From NCBI RefSeq assembly GCF_029936995.1, contig NZ_JAPYRE010000004.1, positions 1 through 64,000 on the forward strand: 64,000 bases of DNA, read 5' to 3'. Below are positions 1 to 8,563 of this stretch, piece after piece; position 1 is the first letter of the stretch; each line of letters opens with the position of its first letter. The translations under genes and the position numbers were made by a program. The notes under the pieces are model-generated. The model was not told where the DNA came from. It was given only the letters and a program-made list of their open reading frames with translations, and made no database searches. The DNA is from Henriciella sp. Lineage in GTDB: Bacteria; Pseudomonadota; Alphaproteobacteria; Caulobacterales; Hyphomonadaceae.

Positions 1-26
1 CTCGGCGAAACCAGCCCGCTAAGGTG

Positions 27-128
27 AGGAAGCGCCAAAAACTCCAGCCCCGAATGAGGGCAATTTTGGGAGCGGTTCAGAAAGGGCTAGACTCTCGAAA
101 TGAATGAGGGACGCTTGGGGCTCAGGTC
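27..128 (+). repeat. IS3-type terminal segment, left inverted-repeat arm
   Basis: About 102 bp that recur inverted at 4347-4448, with roughly 92 of 102 positions identical by eye. Weaker similarity extends outward to base 1. The inner end reads ...GGGGCTCAGGTC; in the other copy the end is TGACCTGAGCCCC, which has the TG...CA form of IS3-family termini. In copy 2 the repeat directly follows a transposase fragment, so it is probably the 3' tail plus right end of an IS3-family element. The two arms enclose the MarR/TonB-receptor pair. Confidence 0.7.
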
Positions 129-338
129 GAGTCCTTCAATGGATCGCTCCGGGACGAGTGCCTCAACATCAACTGGTTCGCCTCCTTGGCCGAGGCAAGG
201 CGGCTGATCGAGGCGTGGAGGCGCGACTCCAATGAGAGCCGGCTTCACATGGCTCACAATGGGCAATCTCCCGACGAGTTTGCCCGTAACGCCAGCCTAT
301 GCCATGGTGGCAAGGTCAAAATCGCCACTGGATTTTAA
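129..338 (+). pseudogene. IS3-family transposase OrfB fragment (C-terminal ~69 codons)
   Basis: Reading from 129 the frame encodes the end of an IS3 OrfB integrase domain: ESFNGSLRDECLN, WFASLAEARRLIEAWRRD, and a degenerate NGQSPDEFA tail, with a stop at 336-338. The E of ESFNG is the final glutamate of the DDE triad. Everything upstream of that glutamate is missing and is replaced abruptly by the 102-bp repeat, so this is a scar, not a working gene. Confidence 0.75.
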
Positions 339-400
339 CGCCAAGGCCGGACCACCAGACCCAAGCGCGTCAGAATCACAAGTTACTGAAATCACGCAGC

Positions 401-874
401 TTAATTTTCGGCTGGATTCTTAGGGATTAGCTTTTCAAGACATCGACGGAGGTTTCTAAGATCTTTCTCTTCGAACTCCGCAAATAACTCAGCGGCCACG
501 CGCCTTCCAGCCCGGTCAATTTTAGACCGCCGGGAGAGTGCCAATCTGGAAGGCACGACTCTCCACACACGACGATCCTGACTGTCCGCGACCCGGGATA
601 CATATCCACTCCGCTCTAATTGGTCTATCAGAGCCCCGACTGAAGCTCGCCCCAGCTCCATTATCTCGGCTAATTCAGTTTGCGTGGGGTTAGAAAGCCG
701 AAAAACATACAGCATCGCCCTCCATTGTGCCCGCGTCAGTTCCAATGCAGCCATATCCACATCGAATCGACGCCGAAGCTCGCGCGTGACACGGCCTATC
801 AGAAAAGCCAGTTCAATTCGCTCATCGTTCAAGAAATCACTGTCAGCGAATCTTTGATTATTCTTTTGGGCCAT
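401..874 (-). CDS. MarR-family transcriptional regulator
   Basis: A 157-residue winged-helix DNA-binding protein. The core reads LTRAQWRAMLYVFRLSNPTQ (helix 2), TELAEIMELGRASVGALIDQ (recognition helix-turn-helix) and LERSGYVSRVADSQDRRVWR (wing with the DxRR motif), which is the standard MarR layout and length. I place the start at the ATG at 874; a TTG at 901 would add nine residues, and neither has a strong ribosome site. MarR proteins act as homodimers, usually repressing a neighbouring gene and often released by a small aromatic ligand. A 26-bp perfect palindrome lies just upstream (962-987), and the next gene is a TonB-dependent receptor transcribed the opposite way. It probably autoregulates and controls uptake of an unknown substrate; the ligand cannot be read from sequence. 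Confidence 0.85.
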   Translation of the reverse strand: MAQKNNQRFADSDFLNDERIELAFLIGRVTRELRRRFDVDMAALELTRAQWRAMLYVFRLSNPTQTELAEIMELGRASVGALIDQLERSGYVSRVADSQDRRVWRVVPSRLALSRRSKIDRAGRRVAAELFAEFEEKDLRNLRRCLEKLIPKNPAEN

Positions 875-961
875 TCCAACCAAACCTTGCCATGGTGTCA
901 AAAGTTCAGTCTGGCTTTGTGCAGCTCGATATTCAACCGTTATGTTCAGAGCAAGAAAAAG

Positions 962-987
962 TGCTGGCTAGATTAATCTAGCCAGCA
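962..987. promoter_or_regulatory. 26-bp perfect palindrome, probable MarR operator
   Basis: The half-site TGCTGGCTAGATT is followed immediately by its exact reverse complement, with no spacer. It lies 60-90 bp upstream of either possible marR start and about 300 bp upstream of the divergent TonB receptor. A gapless dyad of this length in a MarR/target intergenic region is what a MarR dimer site looks like. Binding is inferred, not shown. Confidence 0.65.
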
Positions 988-1293
988 AGTTTCCCAGAGC
1001 TACGGAATGTTGGGAGGACGTCTTCCTGACGATGCGATACCTTTCTCACTTCGTCGGAACGACAATTTTGACATTCCACCACTCAGAAAAGCAGCGGGCA
1101 CTCGGACTGCCAACTGTTGCAAACTCCATTACTCAAAATTTACGGGCATGTCCATACTGTATGTTAGCGAACTGAGCTTCGCCCCCCCCTGAAAAAATAA
1201 AATGCCCCGGCATCCCATCTGCTTGCATATGGTATGACTTCGTACAATGATGCGCAAATCCGCAATAGACGGATACCATAATGGGAGGAAATT

Positions 1294-4209
1294 ATGATTT
1301 TCACGAGATTGGCCAAGACAGCATTTCTATACACAACAGTATCGGTTTCGAGCGTCTTGTTCGCAGCCGAAGCTCAAGAAGAAGGTGATGTGAGAAAACT
1401 GCGGACAGTTGTTGTCACAACTCAGAAAACTTCAGAGTCGCTTCAGAACGTACCAATAGCTGTTTCTGCTTTTGATGAAGAGGCAATTGATAGACTCCAG
1501 TTAACTGGTGGTCCAGATCTCACAAAAGCCGTGCCGAACCTGTCGTTCACAAAAGGACAATTTACCGGCTTCAACCTCAAAATCAGAGGCATAGGAGTGG
1601 ATGTGGTAGCAACATCCGGCGATGCCGGGGTGGGCATACATCAGAACGACGTCCCCCTTCAATCGAACAGACTTTTCGAATCGGAATTCTTTGACACTGA
1701 AAGGGTCGAGATCCTCCGTGGACCACAAGGAACACTCTATGGCCGAAACGCTAATGGGGGAGTGTTCAACCTGATCACCGCCAAGCCGGTTTTCGAAGAA
1801 TTCCAGGCAGACGCCGCGCTAACTTACGGGAACTATAATTCAGTAAAAGCTAACGGCATGGTCAATTTGCCCGTAGGAGAACGGGTTGCCCTTCGAGTTG
1901 CCGGATCTCTCACGCAACGCGACGGGTACGTTGATAATATAGTCACCGGCAACGATATTGACGACCGGGACTTGTGGTCAGTCCGCGCCACTCTTGGATT
2001 TGAGCCGACCGACTCATTTAGTGGGTGGCTATTATATGAACATTTCGAAGAAGACGATACGCGTCTTCGCTCGGGCAAGCAGCTTTGCCGGAAAGACCCT
2101 CTAGATACTAGCTTTGCGGGAATTCCCATCGCCTTCGAAGATCAGATTTTCACGTCTCAGGGCTGCCTAAGTGCGCCTCTTGACGAGTCGCACGATACGG
2201 TGAATTCGGTCGCGACGCTGGCGGGTGGACTAGCTGTTCAGGTTGGACTGCTAAGTGGAGATGCATTCACGGCACCAGCCATTCAGGATTTGCGAACTAT
2301 TGCGGCAGGATTTGACCCATTTTACCAAGCCGAACAGGATCTGTGGACACTTAGTTTGTCATGGGACATTAACGAAGTCCTGAAATTGACTTCATTGTCG
2401 AGTTTCAATGAAACATCTGTATTCTCTCTTGAGGATGTCTCCAAAGTCGAGCCCACAATCACCTTCAATGACTTGTCAGCAATTCCTCCAGGGATAAATC
2501 CGCAAGTCGATCTCTATAATTCAGTTTTCCCCGGCGGCGTCGTCAATGACCCGCAGATCGGCCCTTCGAACTTTTATACGGTGGCGGATCCATCCGGTGA
2601 GACAACAGAGGCATTTACACAAGAACTGCGTCTACAGTCGGATTTTAGTGGCCCGCTGAATTTCAATCTCGGCGCCATCTATATGGACTATGAGGCGGGC
2701 AATGACGATGTAATCGATGGATACTACTTCATAAGCAATGCCCTTACCGGTCTGCTGCAATTACACAACGCATCACTTGCAGCTGGTGGACCACCAGTGA
2801 TTCCGGGAGTTCCATTCCCTGCAAGCCTTGATGAGTCCAATGTGGATGGCGACTCAAATATCGGCAATTCACTCAACGGCTTGGGACGAAATTACTTCCG
2901 GACAGTTTCCCCTTATGAGTTGCAGTCGACAGCGCTCTTCGGGGAAGCATATTATGATATAAATGATGAACTGACCTTCACGCTCGGATTGCGCTACACG
3001 AAGGATGAAAAGTCGCAAAAGAATATTCCGACCTATCTCTTCACGCCTGATGTCGTCCGCGCGGATCCATTAGCTCCGGTTCCGGATCCGGCGACAGAGA
3101 CGAACCTGGACGGAAATGTCGACGGAATTTTCGAGGTTGAATTTGAAGAGGTTACAGGGCGCGCCGGATTTGATTGGACACCGGATTTGTCGTTCACAGA
3201 TGATACGCTTCTGTATGGCTTTTACTCCCGCGGTTACAAGGGAGGTGGTATAAACCCACCGCAGCCTTCGGAAAATGCCAACGCATTCCCATCAACTTTT
3301 GAACCAGAGTTCATCAATGCATACGAAATGGGAACCAAGAATCGGTTCGCAGGAGGCACACAGCAACTTAATCTCGCAGGCTTCTATTATGACTATACGG
3401 ATTATCAGATCACTCAGGTGATCAACCGCTCATCGGTGAATTTCAATGTCGATGCTGAGGTGTACGGCCTGGAGATTGAATATCTTTGGGCGCCCGGAAG
3501 TAACTGGCTGCTGTCTGCAAATATCGGTTTGCTCGAATCTAAGCTGGTTGATGTTTTTGCGATTGACGTCCTTGATCGCACGGCCGGTAACTCCGATTTC
3601 GTGGTTCTGAAGAACGCGGCAAGCTATTCGAACTGCGCTGTTTCCGCAGAAGGGTATGCAACGATTTTAGGCGCAATCGAGGCCGGGCAACTTGGCGCGG
3701 GCTCTACCGCTGGGCTGTGTCTTGGCAGTTTTGCAGGTCAGGAGGCGACTTTTGGGCTGGGAAATGTGTCCTATGTCGATGGGGACGGATCACTCCGCAC
3801 AATCGGCGCATTGACGCCATTCGACGGCGTCAACAAAAACCTCAGCGACAACAATCTGCCGGGTGCTCCGGATACTACGCTAAACTTGGCAGCGGAGTAT
3901 ACTTTTCCATCTCTTGGTAATAGTAGCTGGGATCTGACAATCCGCGGTGATTATTACTATCAGACGGAGAGCTTTGCTCGTATCTGGAATGTTCCGCGCG
4001 ACGAGATTTCCAGCTGGGAAAATGTCAATCTTTCTCTTGTCTTGGCGAATAATGACACCGGCTTCCAAATCACAGCTTTTGCCAAAAACCTGTTTGACGA
4101 AGAGGTGATAACGGGAGCCTATTTGCAGGACGACAGCCCTGGACTTTATAGCAATGTGTTTCTGACTGAACCGGCATTGTACGGAGTCACAATTTCGAAA
4201 TCATGGTAG
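1294..4209 (+). CDS. TonB-dependent outer-membrane receptor (MarR-linked)
   Basis: A 971-residue outer-membrane active transporter. An N-terminal signal peptide (to about residue 27, ...VLFAAEAQ) is followed by a TonB-box-like VVVTTQK segment, then a plug domain (about 45-165) with NVPIAVSAF, IRGIG and the conserved VEILRGPQGTLYGRNANGG, then a long beta-barrel ending in ...YGVTISKSW with a terminal aromatic residue. This is the iron-siderophore/FecA-like subgroup expanded in aquatic Alphaproteobacteria, where many members carry non-iron substrates. The start has a good ribosome site (GGGAGG, 7 nt before ATG). The divergent MarR gene suggests substrate-responsive control, perhaps by an aromatic compound, but the cargo is unknown. 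The reading frame is intact although both flanks are transposon debris. Confidence 0.9.
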   Translation: MIFTRLAKTAFLYTTVSVSSVLFAAEAQEEGDVRKLRTVVVTTQKTSESLQNVPIAVSAFDEEAIDRLQLTGGPDLTKAVPNLSFTKGQFTGFNLKIRGIGVDVVATSGDAGVGIHQNDVPLQSNRLFESEFFDTERVEILRGPQGTLYGRNANGGVFNLITAKPVFEEFQADAALTYGNYNSVKANGMVNLPVGERVALRVAGSLTQRDGYVDNIVTGNDIDDRDLWSVRATLGFEPTDSFSGWLLYEHFEEDDTRLRSGKQLCRKDPLDTSFAGIPIAFEDQIFTSQGCLSAPLDESHDTVNSVATLAGGLAVQVGLLSGDAFTAPAIQDLRTIAAGFDPFYQAEQDLWTLSLSWDINEVLKLTSLSSFNETSVFSLEDVSKVEPTITFNDLSAIPPGINPQVDLYNSVFPGGVVNDPQIGPSNFYTVADPSGETTEAFTQELRLQSDFSGPLNFNLGAIYMDYEAGNDDVIDGYYFISNALTGLLQLHNASLAAGGPPVIPGVPFPASLDESNVDGDSNIGNSLNGLGRNYFRTVSPYELQSTALFGEAYYDINDELTFTLGLRYTKDEKSQKNIPTYLFTPDVVRADPLAPVPDPATETNLDGNVDGIFEVEFEEVTGRAGFDWTPDLSFTDDTLLYGFYSRGYKGGGINPPQPSENANAFPSTFEPEFINAYEMGTKNRFAGGTQQLNLAGFYYDYTDYQITQVINRSSVNFNVDAEVYGLEIEYLWAPGSNWLLSANIGLLESKLVDVFAIDVLDRTAGNSDFVVLKNAASYSNCAVSAEGYATILGAIEAGQLGAGSTAGLCLGSFAGQEATFGLGNVSYVDGDGSLRTIGALTPFDGVNKNLSDNNLPGAPDTTLNLAAEYTFPSLGNSSWDLTIRGDYYYQTESFARIWNVPRDEISSWENVNLSLVLANNDTGFQITAFAKNLFDEEVITGAYLQDDSPGLYSNVFLTEPALYGVTISKSW

Positions 4210-4253
4210 CAAGTACCGACGAAACATGACGCATGCATGCGAGGAGGCTAGAA

Positions 4254-4318
4254 GAACAGCAGAAATCTTCTGGCCTCAATAATCGAGAGGGTCGCTGGTT
4301 CATCGCCTTCTGCTGTTT
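4254..4318. repeat. 10-bp inverted repeat downstream of the TonB receptor
   Basis: AACAGCAGAA at 4254-4263 and TTCTGCTGTT at 4309-4318 are exact reverse complements 45 nt apart. No T-run follows closely, so it is a poor intrinsic terminator. It may be a folding element or part of the mobile-element junction. Confidence 0.3.
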
Positions 4319-4346
4319 GCACCCCTGCGCGGTATCCGAAAAAACT

Positions 4347-4448
4347 GACCTGAGCCCCAAGCGTCCCGCGTTTATTTCGAGAGTCTGACCCTTTCTGAAC
4401 CGCCCCTAAAAGTGCCCTCATTCAGGGCTGGAGTATTTGGCGCTTCCT
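4347..4448 (-). repeat. IS3-type terminal segment, right inverted-repeat arm
   Basis: The inverted partner of 27-128. It begins TGACCTGAGCCCC at 4346 and contains a second IS3-like end motif, TGAACCGCCCC, near 4396. On the minus strand it directly continues from the transposase fragment at 4452-4530, supporting its reading as the 3' end of an IS3-family element. Confidence 0.7.
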
Positions 4449-4451
4449 TAC

Positions 4452-4530
4452 CTCTACGGGCTGGCTCTAACGAGGCGATCCATCAGTGCTGGTTCAGGCA
4501 TTTTGCCCTGAGCCGGCCATTGAATGACTC
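4452..4530 (-). pseudogene. IS3-family transposase OrfB fragment
   Basis: On the minus strand this reads ESFNGRLRAKCLNQH, stop, W-IASLEPARR, the same region around the last catalytic glutamate as at 129-338 but with an in-frame stop. It is truncated on both sides and is clearly a remnant. Confidence 0.65.
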
Positions 4531-4779
4531 GATGAAAAGTCATTGTCTGTCGTAAGCGCCACACTGCTCCCCTCGTGCGGCGCATGAGGTGAATGTGGCA
4601 AGAGTCCGCCGATCGTTAGAGTCGGACGGTCCAATTGGGAGCAGACGGCAAAATGGACGTCCTGAGGCGCCCCCAATGGGTTCCGAGATTATTGGGAGAG
4701 TCCGTTGGTTGAATAGCTCAAAGCGTGTTGGTTGGCGAGCGCGCCGAGCCCGGAGCCATCCCAAAGCTCAGGCGCTCGG

Positions 4780-5468
4780 CGCGCGCCTGTCGGCGTGAGG
4801 CCGCGGGTGCAGCAGGTCATCTAGCCCGAGCGCGCGTTGTGCCCGTGCGGCTGCGGCGAGATGGCCAGGATTGGCCAGGACGTCAGCGAACGGCTGACGC
4901 GCCTGGAATGACCGCAAGGACCGTGGAAGCTCGTCCAATGCTGGGTCCATCTGCGCCGAAGGTTCGTGAAGCTGGCGCGCAACACCAAGTCCCCGATCGC
5001 CGAGGCCGCCGTGCGCCAGTTCACTAAGCTATACGCCATTGAGGCGACGGTGCGAGGAATGACGCCACAAACTCGGATCGCCGCGCGACAACGGCACTCC
5101 TCCCCGATCATAGCCGCCTTGAAGCCCTGGTTTGAAAAGCAATTGTCAAGGGTCTCCTCCGGCTCTAAGCTGGCCGAAGACATTCTCTAAGGTCTTGCCC
5201 ATTGGGAAGGGCTCACCCGCTTCCTGGCGATGGCCGGCTCGAGTTCGATACCAACCCGGTCGAAAACGCCATCCGGCCGATATGCCTAATCAGAAAAAAT
5301 GCCCTGTTTTCTGGACACGAGATCGCGGCCGAAAACTGAGCGCTGCTCTCATCCGTCGTGGCCACCTGCAAGCTCAACGACGTTAATCCCATTGCCTACC
5401 GCGCAGATACCTTCGACGCCATCATCAACGGCCATCCGCAGAGCCAGATCGAGGAACTCATGCCCTGA
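4780..5468 (+). pseudogene. IS66-family transposase (TnpC) remnant, internally deleted and frameshifted
   Basis: Pieces of IS66 TnpC appear in order but in different frames. The zinc-finger-like CPCGCGEMARIGQDVSERL lies near 4835-4895. It is joined directly to CWVHLRRRFVKLARNTKSPI near 4940-5000, so the whole central catalytic region is missing. Then come AAVRQFTKLYAIEATVRGM, ALKPWFEKQLS, TNPVENAIRP (which carries the last DDE glutamate), NALFSGHEIAAEN and FDAIINGHPQSQIEELMP with a stop at 5466-5468. A stop and at least two frameshifts interrupt it. The TnpA and TnpB partner genes are absent. Confidence 0.8.
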
Positions 5469-5524
5469 CGATTCCGGAAAATGTCATGCCTAAATCCGTA
5501 GGCGATCGGCGAGGCGCTTACTGT

Positions 5525-5799
5525 CTGTCGGTTTTCCGGGCCGTGAGGCGTCCAGCGTCACATTGTTTGGATGTGCCTATAGGTCGAAGTTCACGGGAGA
5601 TGAACTCAGAGCCTTGGTCGACCCGGATCGTCTTCGGATAGTCAATCTTGCCGCACACAAGGTCGAGTTCATCTGACTTTAATCCGGTCTTTACAACGAA
5701 CACCCACGCGGATTCTTTCGGAACTGTCGTCCAAAAATCGATGCCAGCTTTCCAGGCAACCTCAAACTGCTCCGGCCCGAGCGAGGAGTACGCAAGCAC
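5525..5799 (-). pseudogene. IS3-family transposase OrfB remnant, frameshifted
   Basis: The minus strand encodes PKTIRVDQGSEFISREL, the second-aspartate region of an IS3 OrfB integrase core, then shifts frame into NNVTLDASRPGKPTD, which normally follows it. The N-terminal part (WTTVPKESAWVFVVKTGL) matches the family poorly. No terminal inverted repeats are visible. Confidence 0.65.
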
Positions 5800-6480
5800 G
5801 TCCCGCTTTCTTGACTAAAAACCGATCGGCGCACCAGCACTTTTCATCGTCGAGACGCTTTTGGCGCCGAGAGGTGACCAGACGTCGGGTGTCACCTTTC
5901 CCCTGCAATACACCTTTTTAAGTCCTCAAAGCTTGTGGCCAGCCTCGATTCCATTGGGCACCCCCGTCAAGCGTCCTGCATCAGGTCAATTCATCAGTAA
6001 TGGTGATACGCGATGAAGCCGCAGCCGGCCAGTAGAAGTTCTTTCCATTTCCAAATGAAGTGCCTCGCCCCTTGTTCCCGGCTAACGCCGGGTGACTTGG
6101 ACGACACCTGCCGGACCTTGAAACCGTCCTTCCGAAGAATTTTTCCCGCCTCTGCGCGGCTCCTCCTGGATCATGTGTGGACACCCTGCGACCTCCGTAT
6201 CAAATGGCTTCCATTCCAGCCAACAACCGAAAATGTTAATGTCATCATAGTGCTATCGCGTAGCAATAGTGCCCACCTTCATCCCGCACGGCCCGCCAGC
6301 CAGTCTTCCGAAAATCCCGAGAATAGAGGCGTCTGCGAATAGTCCCGACAATTCCGGGACTTGCAGGCGGCATTTCGGGCCGAATTCCTCGATTCCCGTC
6401 TCTCCCTGATTCCGGACAGGGCGAATTCCGTAAGAGTCTCCGCGCGCGAATTTTTCAGTCAGCTTTGTCCCGCGATTTCC
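5800..6480. other. Gene-poor stretch between IS debris and recombinase cassette
   Basis: I find no convincing gene. Short open frames (for example 6013-6342 on plus and 5981-6184 on minus) lack a ribosome site and recognisable motifs. From about 6350 the sequence contains several GAATTC/TTCCCTG words that grade into the AACAGGGAA repeats. Confidence 0.5.
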
Positions 6481-6497
6481 CTGATAATGGGTGATTT

Positions 6498-6680
6498 ACA
6501 GGGAATTTGGGCGAATTAACAGGGAGAGGGCAGATTTAGCCCCCTCTAAGAGCCCCGTCACAACTGGGGATTCCGAGGAAATTCCCTAAGCGAAAGAACA
6601 GGGAATTTGGGATCAAAGAACAGGGAATTTTCTCGTCAGAACAGGGAAATCAAGCGGCCCGAAAAGCAGAACAGGAAAGC
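6498..6680. repeat. Dispersed AACAGGGAA repeats beside the recombinase gene
   Basis: Imperfect direct copies of AACAGGGAATTT start near 6498, 6518, 6597, 6619, 6640 and 6670, with irregular spacing of about 20-80 bp. They sit just past the 3' end of the serine recombinase gene. From memory, similar words flank this type of recombinase cassette in other Alphaproteobacteria, so the array may mark a recombination or attachment region. That role is an inference. Confidence 0.5.
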
Positions 6681-6683
6681 TTT

Positions 6684-8180
6684 TCAGGAAAGAAAAATCG
6701 CGTCCTGGTGTTCCCATTTCACCGGGATCGAGATCTTGGAAAGCTGGTAAGCCGAGACATGCGGCGCCTGGCGGCCTCCACTGATCGCATCAAGCACGCG
6801 CGGCGAAAGAAAGGCCAGGTCAATATTGTGAGTGATGTAGGTCGCCGAGATGTCCTGCTCTTTCGCAATCTCGCTGATAGACTGGCCGGCCTTGATGGCT
6901 TCAAGCCAGCTCATCGCCCGCACGATTCGGCGGATCAGCACCTTGTCGATCTTGCGCGATGGAAGATGGCGATCAAGGACCAGCTTACGCTCGACCCCTC
7001 GACGCCGTTGGGTGTAAGTTATCTGTATTGGCTCGATCTCATCAACGCCAGCCAGGTGGAGGGCGACCGTTTCGTTTCCAATTATGACACGCTGGATTTT
7101 TTCAAGTGAGTTCGTGACTGATGCGTCAGGATCAAGATCCATCCGTATGTTCTGATCAAGCGCCTCGCGAACGGTCCGCTCGAGTTCGCGGGCCGGCAGC
7201 CGAATCTCGCGGTCTCGAGAAACATAGTAGCGATATCGCCGCTCGCCTTTCCGCGCATGGCTGGCTGTAAACGGATGCCCGGTCTCGTCGAAGACCTTGC
7301 CGGCAAGCGGGGAGGGGTTGGCGGTGTTCTTTCCGCTCTTCCGATCGTGTCGGTTGGCCTCGAGCTGTGCCTGGACGCGGTGCCAGAGGTCTTCGGGAAT
7401 GATCGCCTCGTGCTGGCCATCATGCACCTTGTCGCGATGCCTGATCTTGCCGCGATAGATCGGATTGGACAGCAGCTGGTAGAGATGCCCGCGCGAGAAG
7501 GGCTTGCCGCCATAGGCCCGCCCGCTTGTGAAAGTGTGCTGCTTGGTCGTCAGGCCATTCACATCCGCGAAGTCCTTGAGCTGGCGGACGTTACCGAGCT
7601 CAAGATACTTTTCGAACAGGGTGGTGACGGTGCGGGCTTCAGACTTGTTGATGACAAGACCAGCGTCACGCTTGTCATAGCCCAGCGGGAGAAACCCGCC
7701 CATCCAGAGACCCTTCTTCTTGGAGGCGGCAATCTTGTCGCGGATACGCTCGGCGGTGACCTCGCGCTCGAACTGGGCAAAGGACAGAAGCACGTTCAGG
7801 GTGAGCCGGCCCATGCTTGTCGAGGTATTGAACTGCTGGGTCACCGAGACGAAGGAGGTGCCGGCTGCTTCCAGGGTTTCAACCAGTCGGGCAAAATCGG
7901 CCAGCGAGCGAGTCAGCCGGTCAATCTTGTAGACAACCACCATGTCGATCCGGCCCGCCTCGATCTCTGCAAGTAGTCGCTGCAAGCCAGGGCGGTCCAT
8001 TGTGCCCCCGGATATCCCGCCATCATCATAATGCTCGCGAAGGATTTTCCAGCCCTCATGGCGTTGGGACTGGATATAGGCCTCGCAAGCCTCGCGCTGG
8101 GCATCGAGCGAGTTGAAGGCCTGGTCGAGGCCCTCGTCGGACGACTTGCGGGTATAGATCGCGCATCGCACCCGGCTCAT
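6684..8180 (-). CDS. Large serine recombinase (resolvase/invertase-type site-specific recombinase)
   Basis: A 498-residue site-specific DNA recombinase. The N-terminal resolvase domain (about 1-150) contains AIYTRKSSDEG with nucleophile Ser13, SLDAQREAC, VVYKIDRLTRS and FAQFEREVTAERIRDKIAAS. It is followed by the Recombinase domain (about 165-270, GYDKRD...LLSNPIYRGKIRH) and a C-terminal zinc-ribbon/coiled region in which the usual cysteines are not evident. A C-terminal helix-turn-helix-like segment reads SISEIAKEQDISATYI. The chosen ATG at 8180 gives an ATGA overlap with the preceding DUF2924 gene; upstream extension would run into that gene. It is the third gene of a DUF3489-DUF2924-recombinase cassette that recurs in Alphaproteobacteria. 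No phage structural genes accompany it. Confidence 0.92.
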   Translation of the reverse strand: MSRVRCAIYTRKSSDEGLDQAFNSLDAQREACEAYIQSQRHEGWKILREHYDDGGISGGTMDRPGLQRLLAEIEAGRIDMVVVYKIDRLTRSLADFARLVETLEAAGTSFVSVTQQFNTSTSMGRLTLNVLLSFAQFEREVTAERIRDKIAASKKKGLWMGGFLPLGYDKRDAGLVINKSEARTVTTLFEKYLELGNVRQLKDFADVNGLTTKQHTFTSGRAYGGKPFSRGHLYQLLSNPIYRGKIRHRDKVHDGQHEAIIPEDLWHRVQAQLEANRHDRKSGKNTANPSPLAGKVFDETGHPFTASHARKGERRYRYYVSRDREIRLPARELERTVREALDQNIRMDLDPDASVTNSLEKIQRVIIGNETVALHLAGVDEIEPIQITYTQRRRGVERKLVLDRHLPSRKIDKVLIRRIVRAMSWLEAIKAGQSISEIAKEQDISATYITHNIDLAFLSPRVLDAISGGRQAPHVSAYQLSKISIPVKWEHQDAIFLS

Positions 8181-8563
8181 GTCCGTACCCCGAAAAAGCG
8201 CGGGCCCGACCATTTTGTCCCGGTGATCTCGCGGGCGATGGCGCTGAGGGATCGCCAGGTCCGGCCTTTCCAGACATAGCCGTCCTCGGTTACGTCGACG
8301 ATGTGCTCGACCCCGTTCCATTCGCGCACGAGCCTATGGCCGTGGTTGGCCACTTTGTCGGTTTCGGACGCGCCCGCAAGGCGTGAGAGCTTCCGCATGA
8401 GCACAGCGCGTGGTTTGCCCGACGCCTGCCATTGCTGCTCACAGGTCAGGATTTTCGCCATCATCGGCGCGCGAAGCTTGGGCGGAGGCGCTGAGCCGAT
8501 GATCTCGACCCAGCGCGCAATGAGCTCTTCCCGGGAAAGCTCGGAGAAGTCTGCCTTGCTCAT
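8177..8563 (-). CDS. DUF2924 family protein of recombinase cassette
   Basis: A 128-residue protein starting MSKADFSELSREELIARWVE and containing GTRLVREWNG-like HGHRLVREWNGVEHIVDV, then DGYVWKGRTWRSLSAIAREI and TGTKWSGPRFFG. This last stretch (short beta elements with a conserved W-x-G-x-x-F-F-G ending) is the DUF2924 signature. No function is established. Its start overlaps the stop of the DUF3489 gene by ATGA and its stop overlaps the recombinase start by ATGA, so the three proteins are very likely made together. The fixed partnership suggests an accessory factor for recombination, such as DNA binding or directionality; this is inference. Confidence 0.85.
   Translation of the reverse strand: MSKADFSELSREELIARWVEIIGSAPPPKLRAPMMAKILTCEQQWQASGKPRAVLMRKLSRLAGASETDKVANHGHRLVREWNGVEHIVDVTEDGYVWKGRTWRSLSAIAREITGTKWSGPRFFGVRT

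Noticed and set aside
6498-6680. Possible CRISPR array from repeated AACAGGGAA
   Set aside because: Repeats are too short, imperfect and irregularly spaced, and there are no cas genes.
7257-7976. Plus-strand open frame of 239 codons
   Set aside because: Antisense to the serine recombinase, whose motifs are unambiguous.
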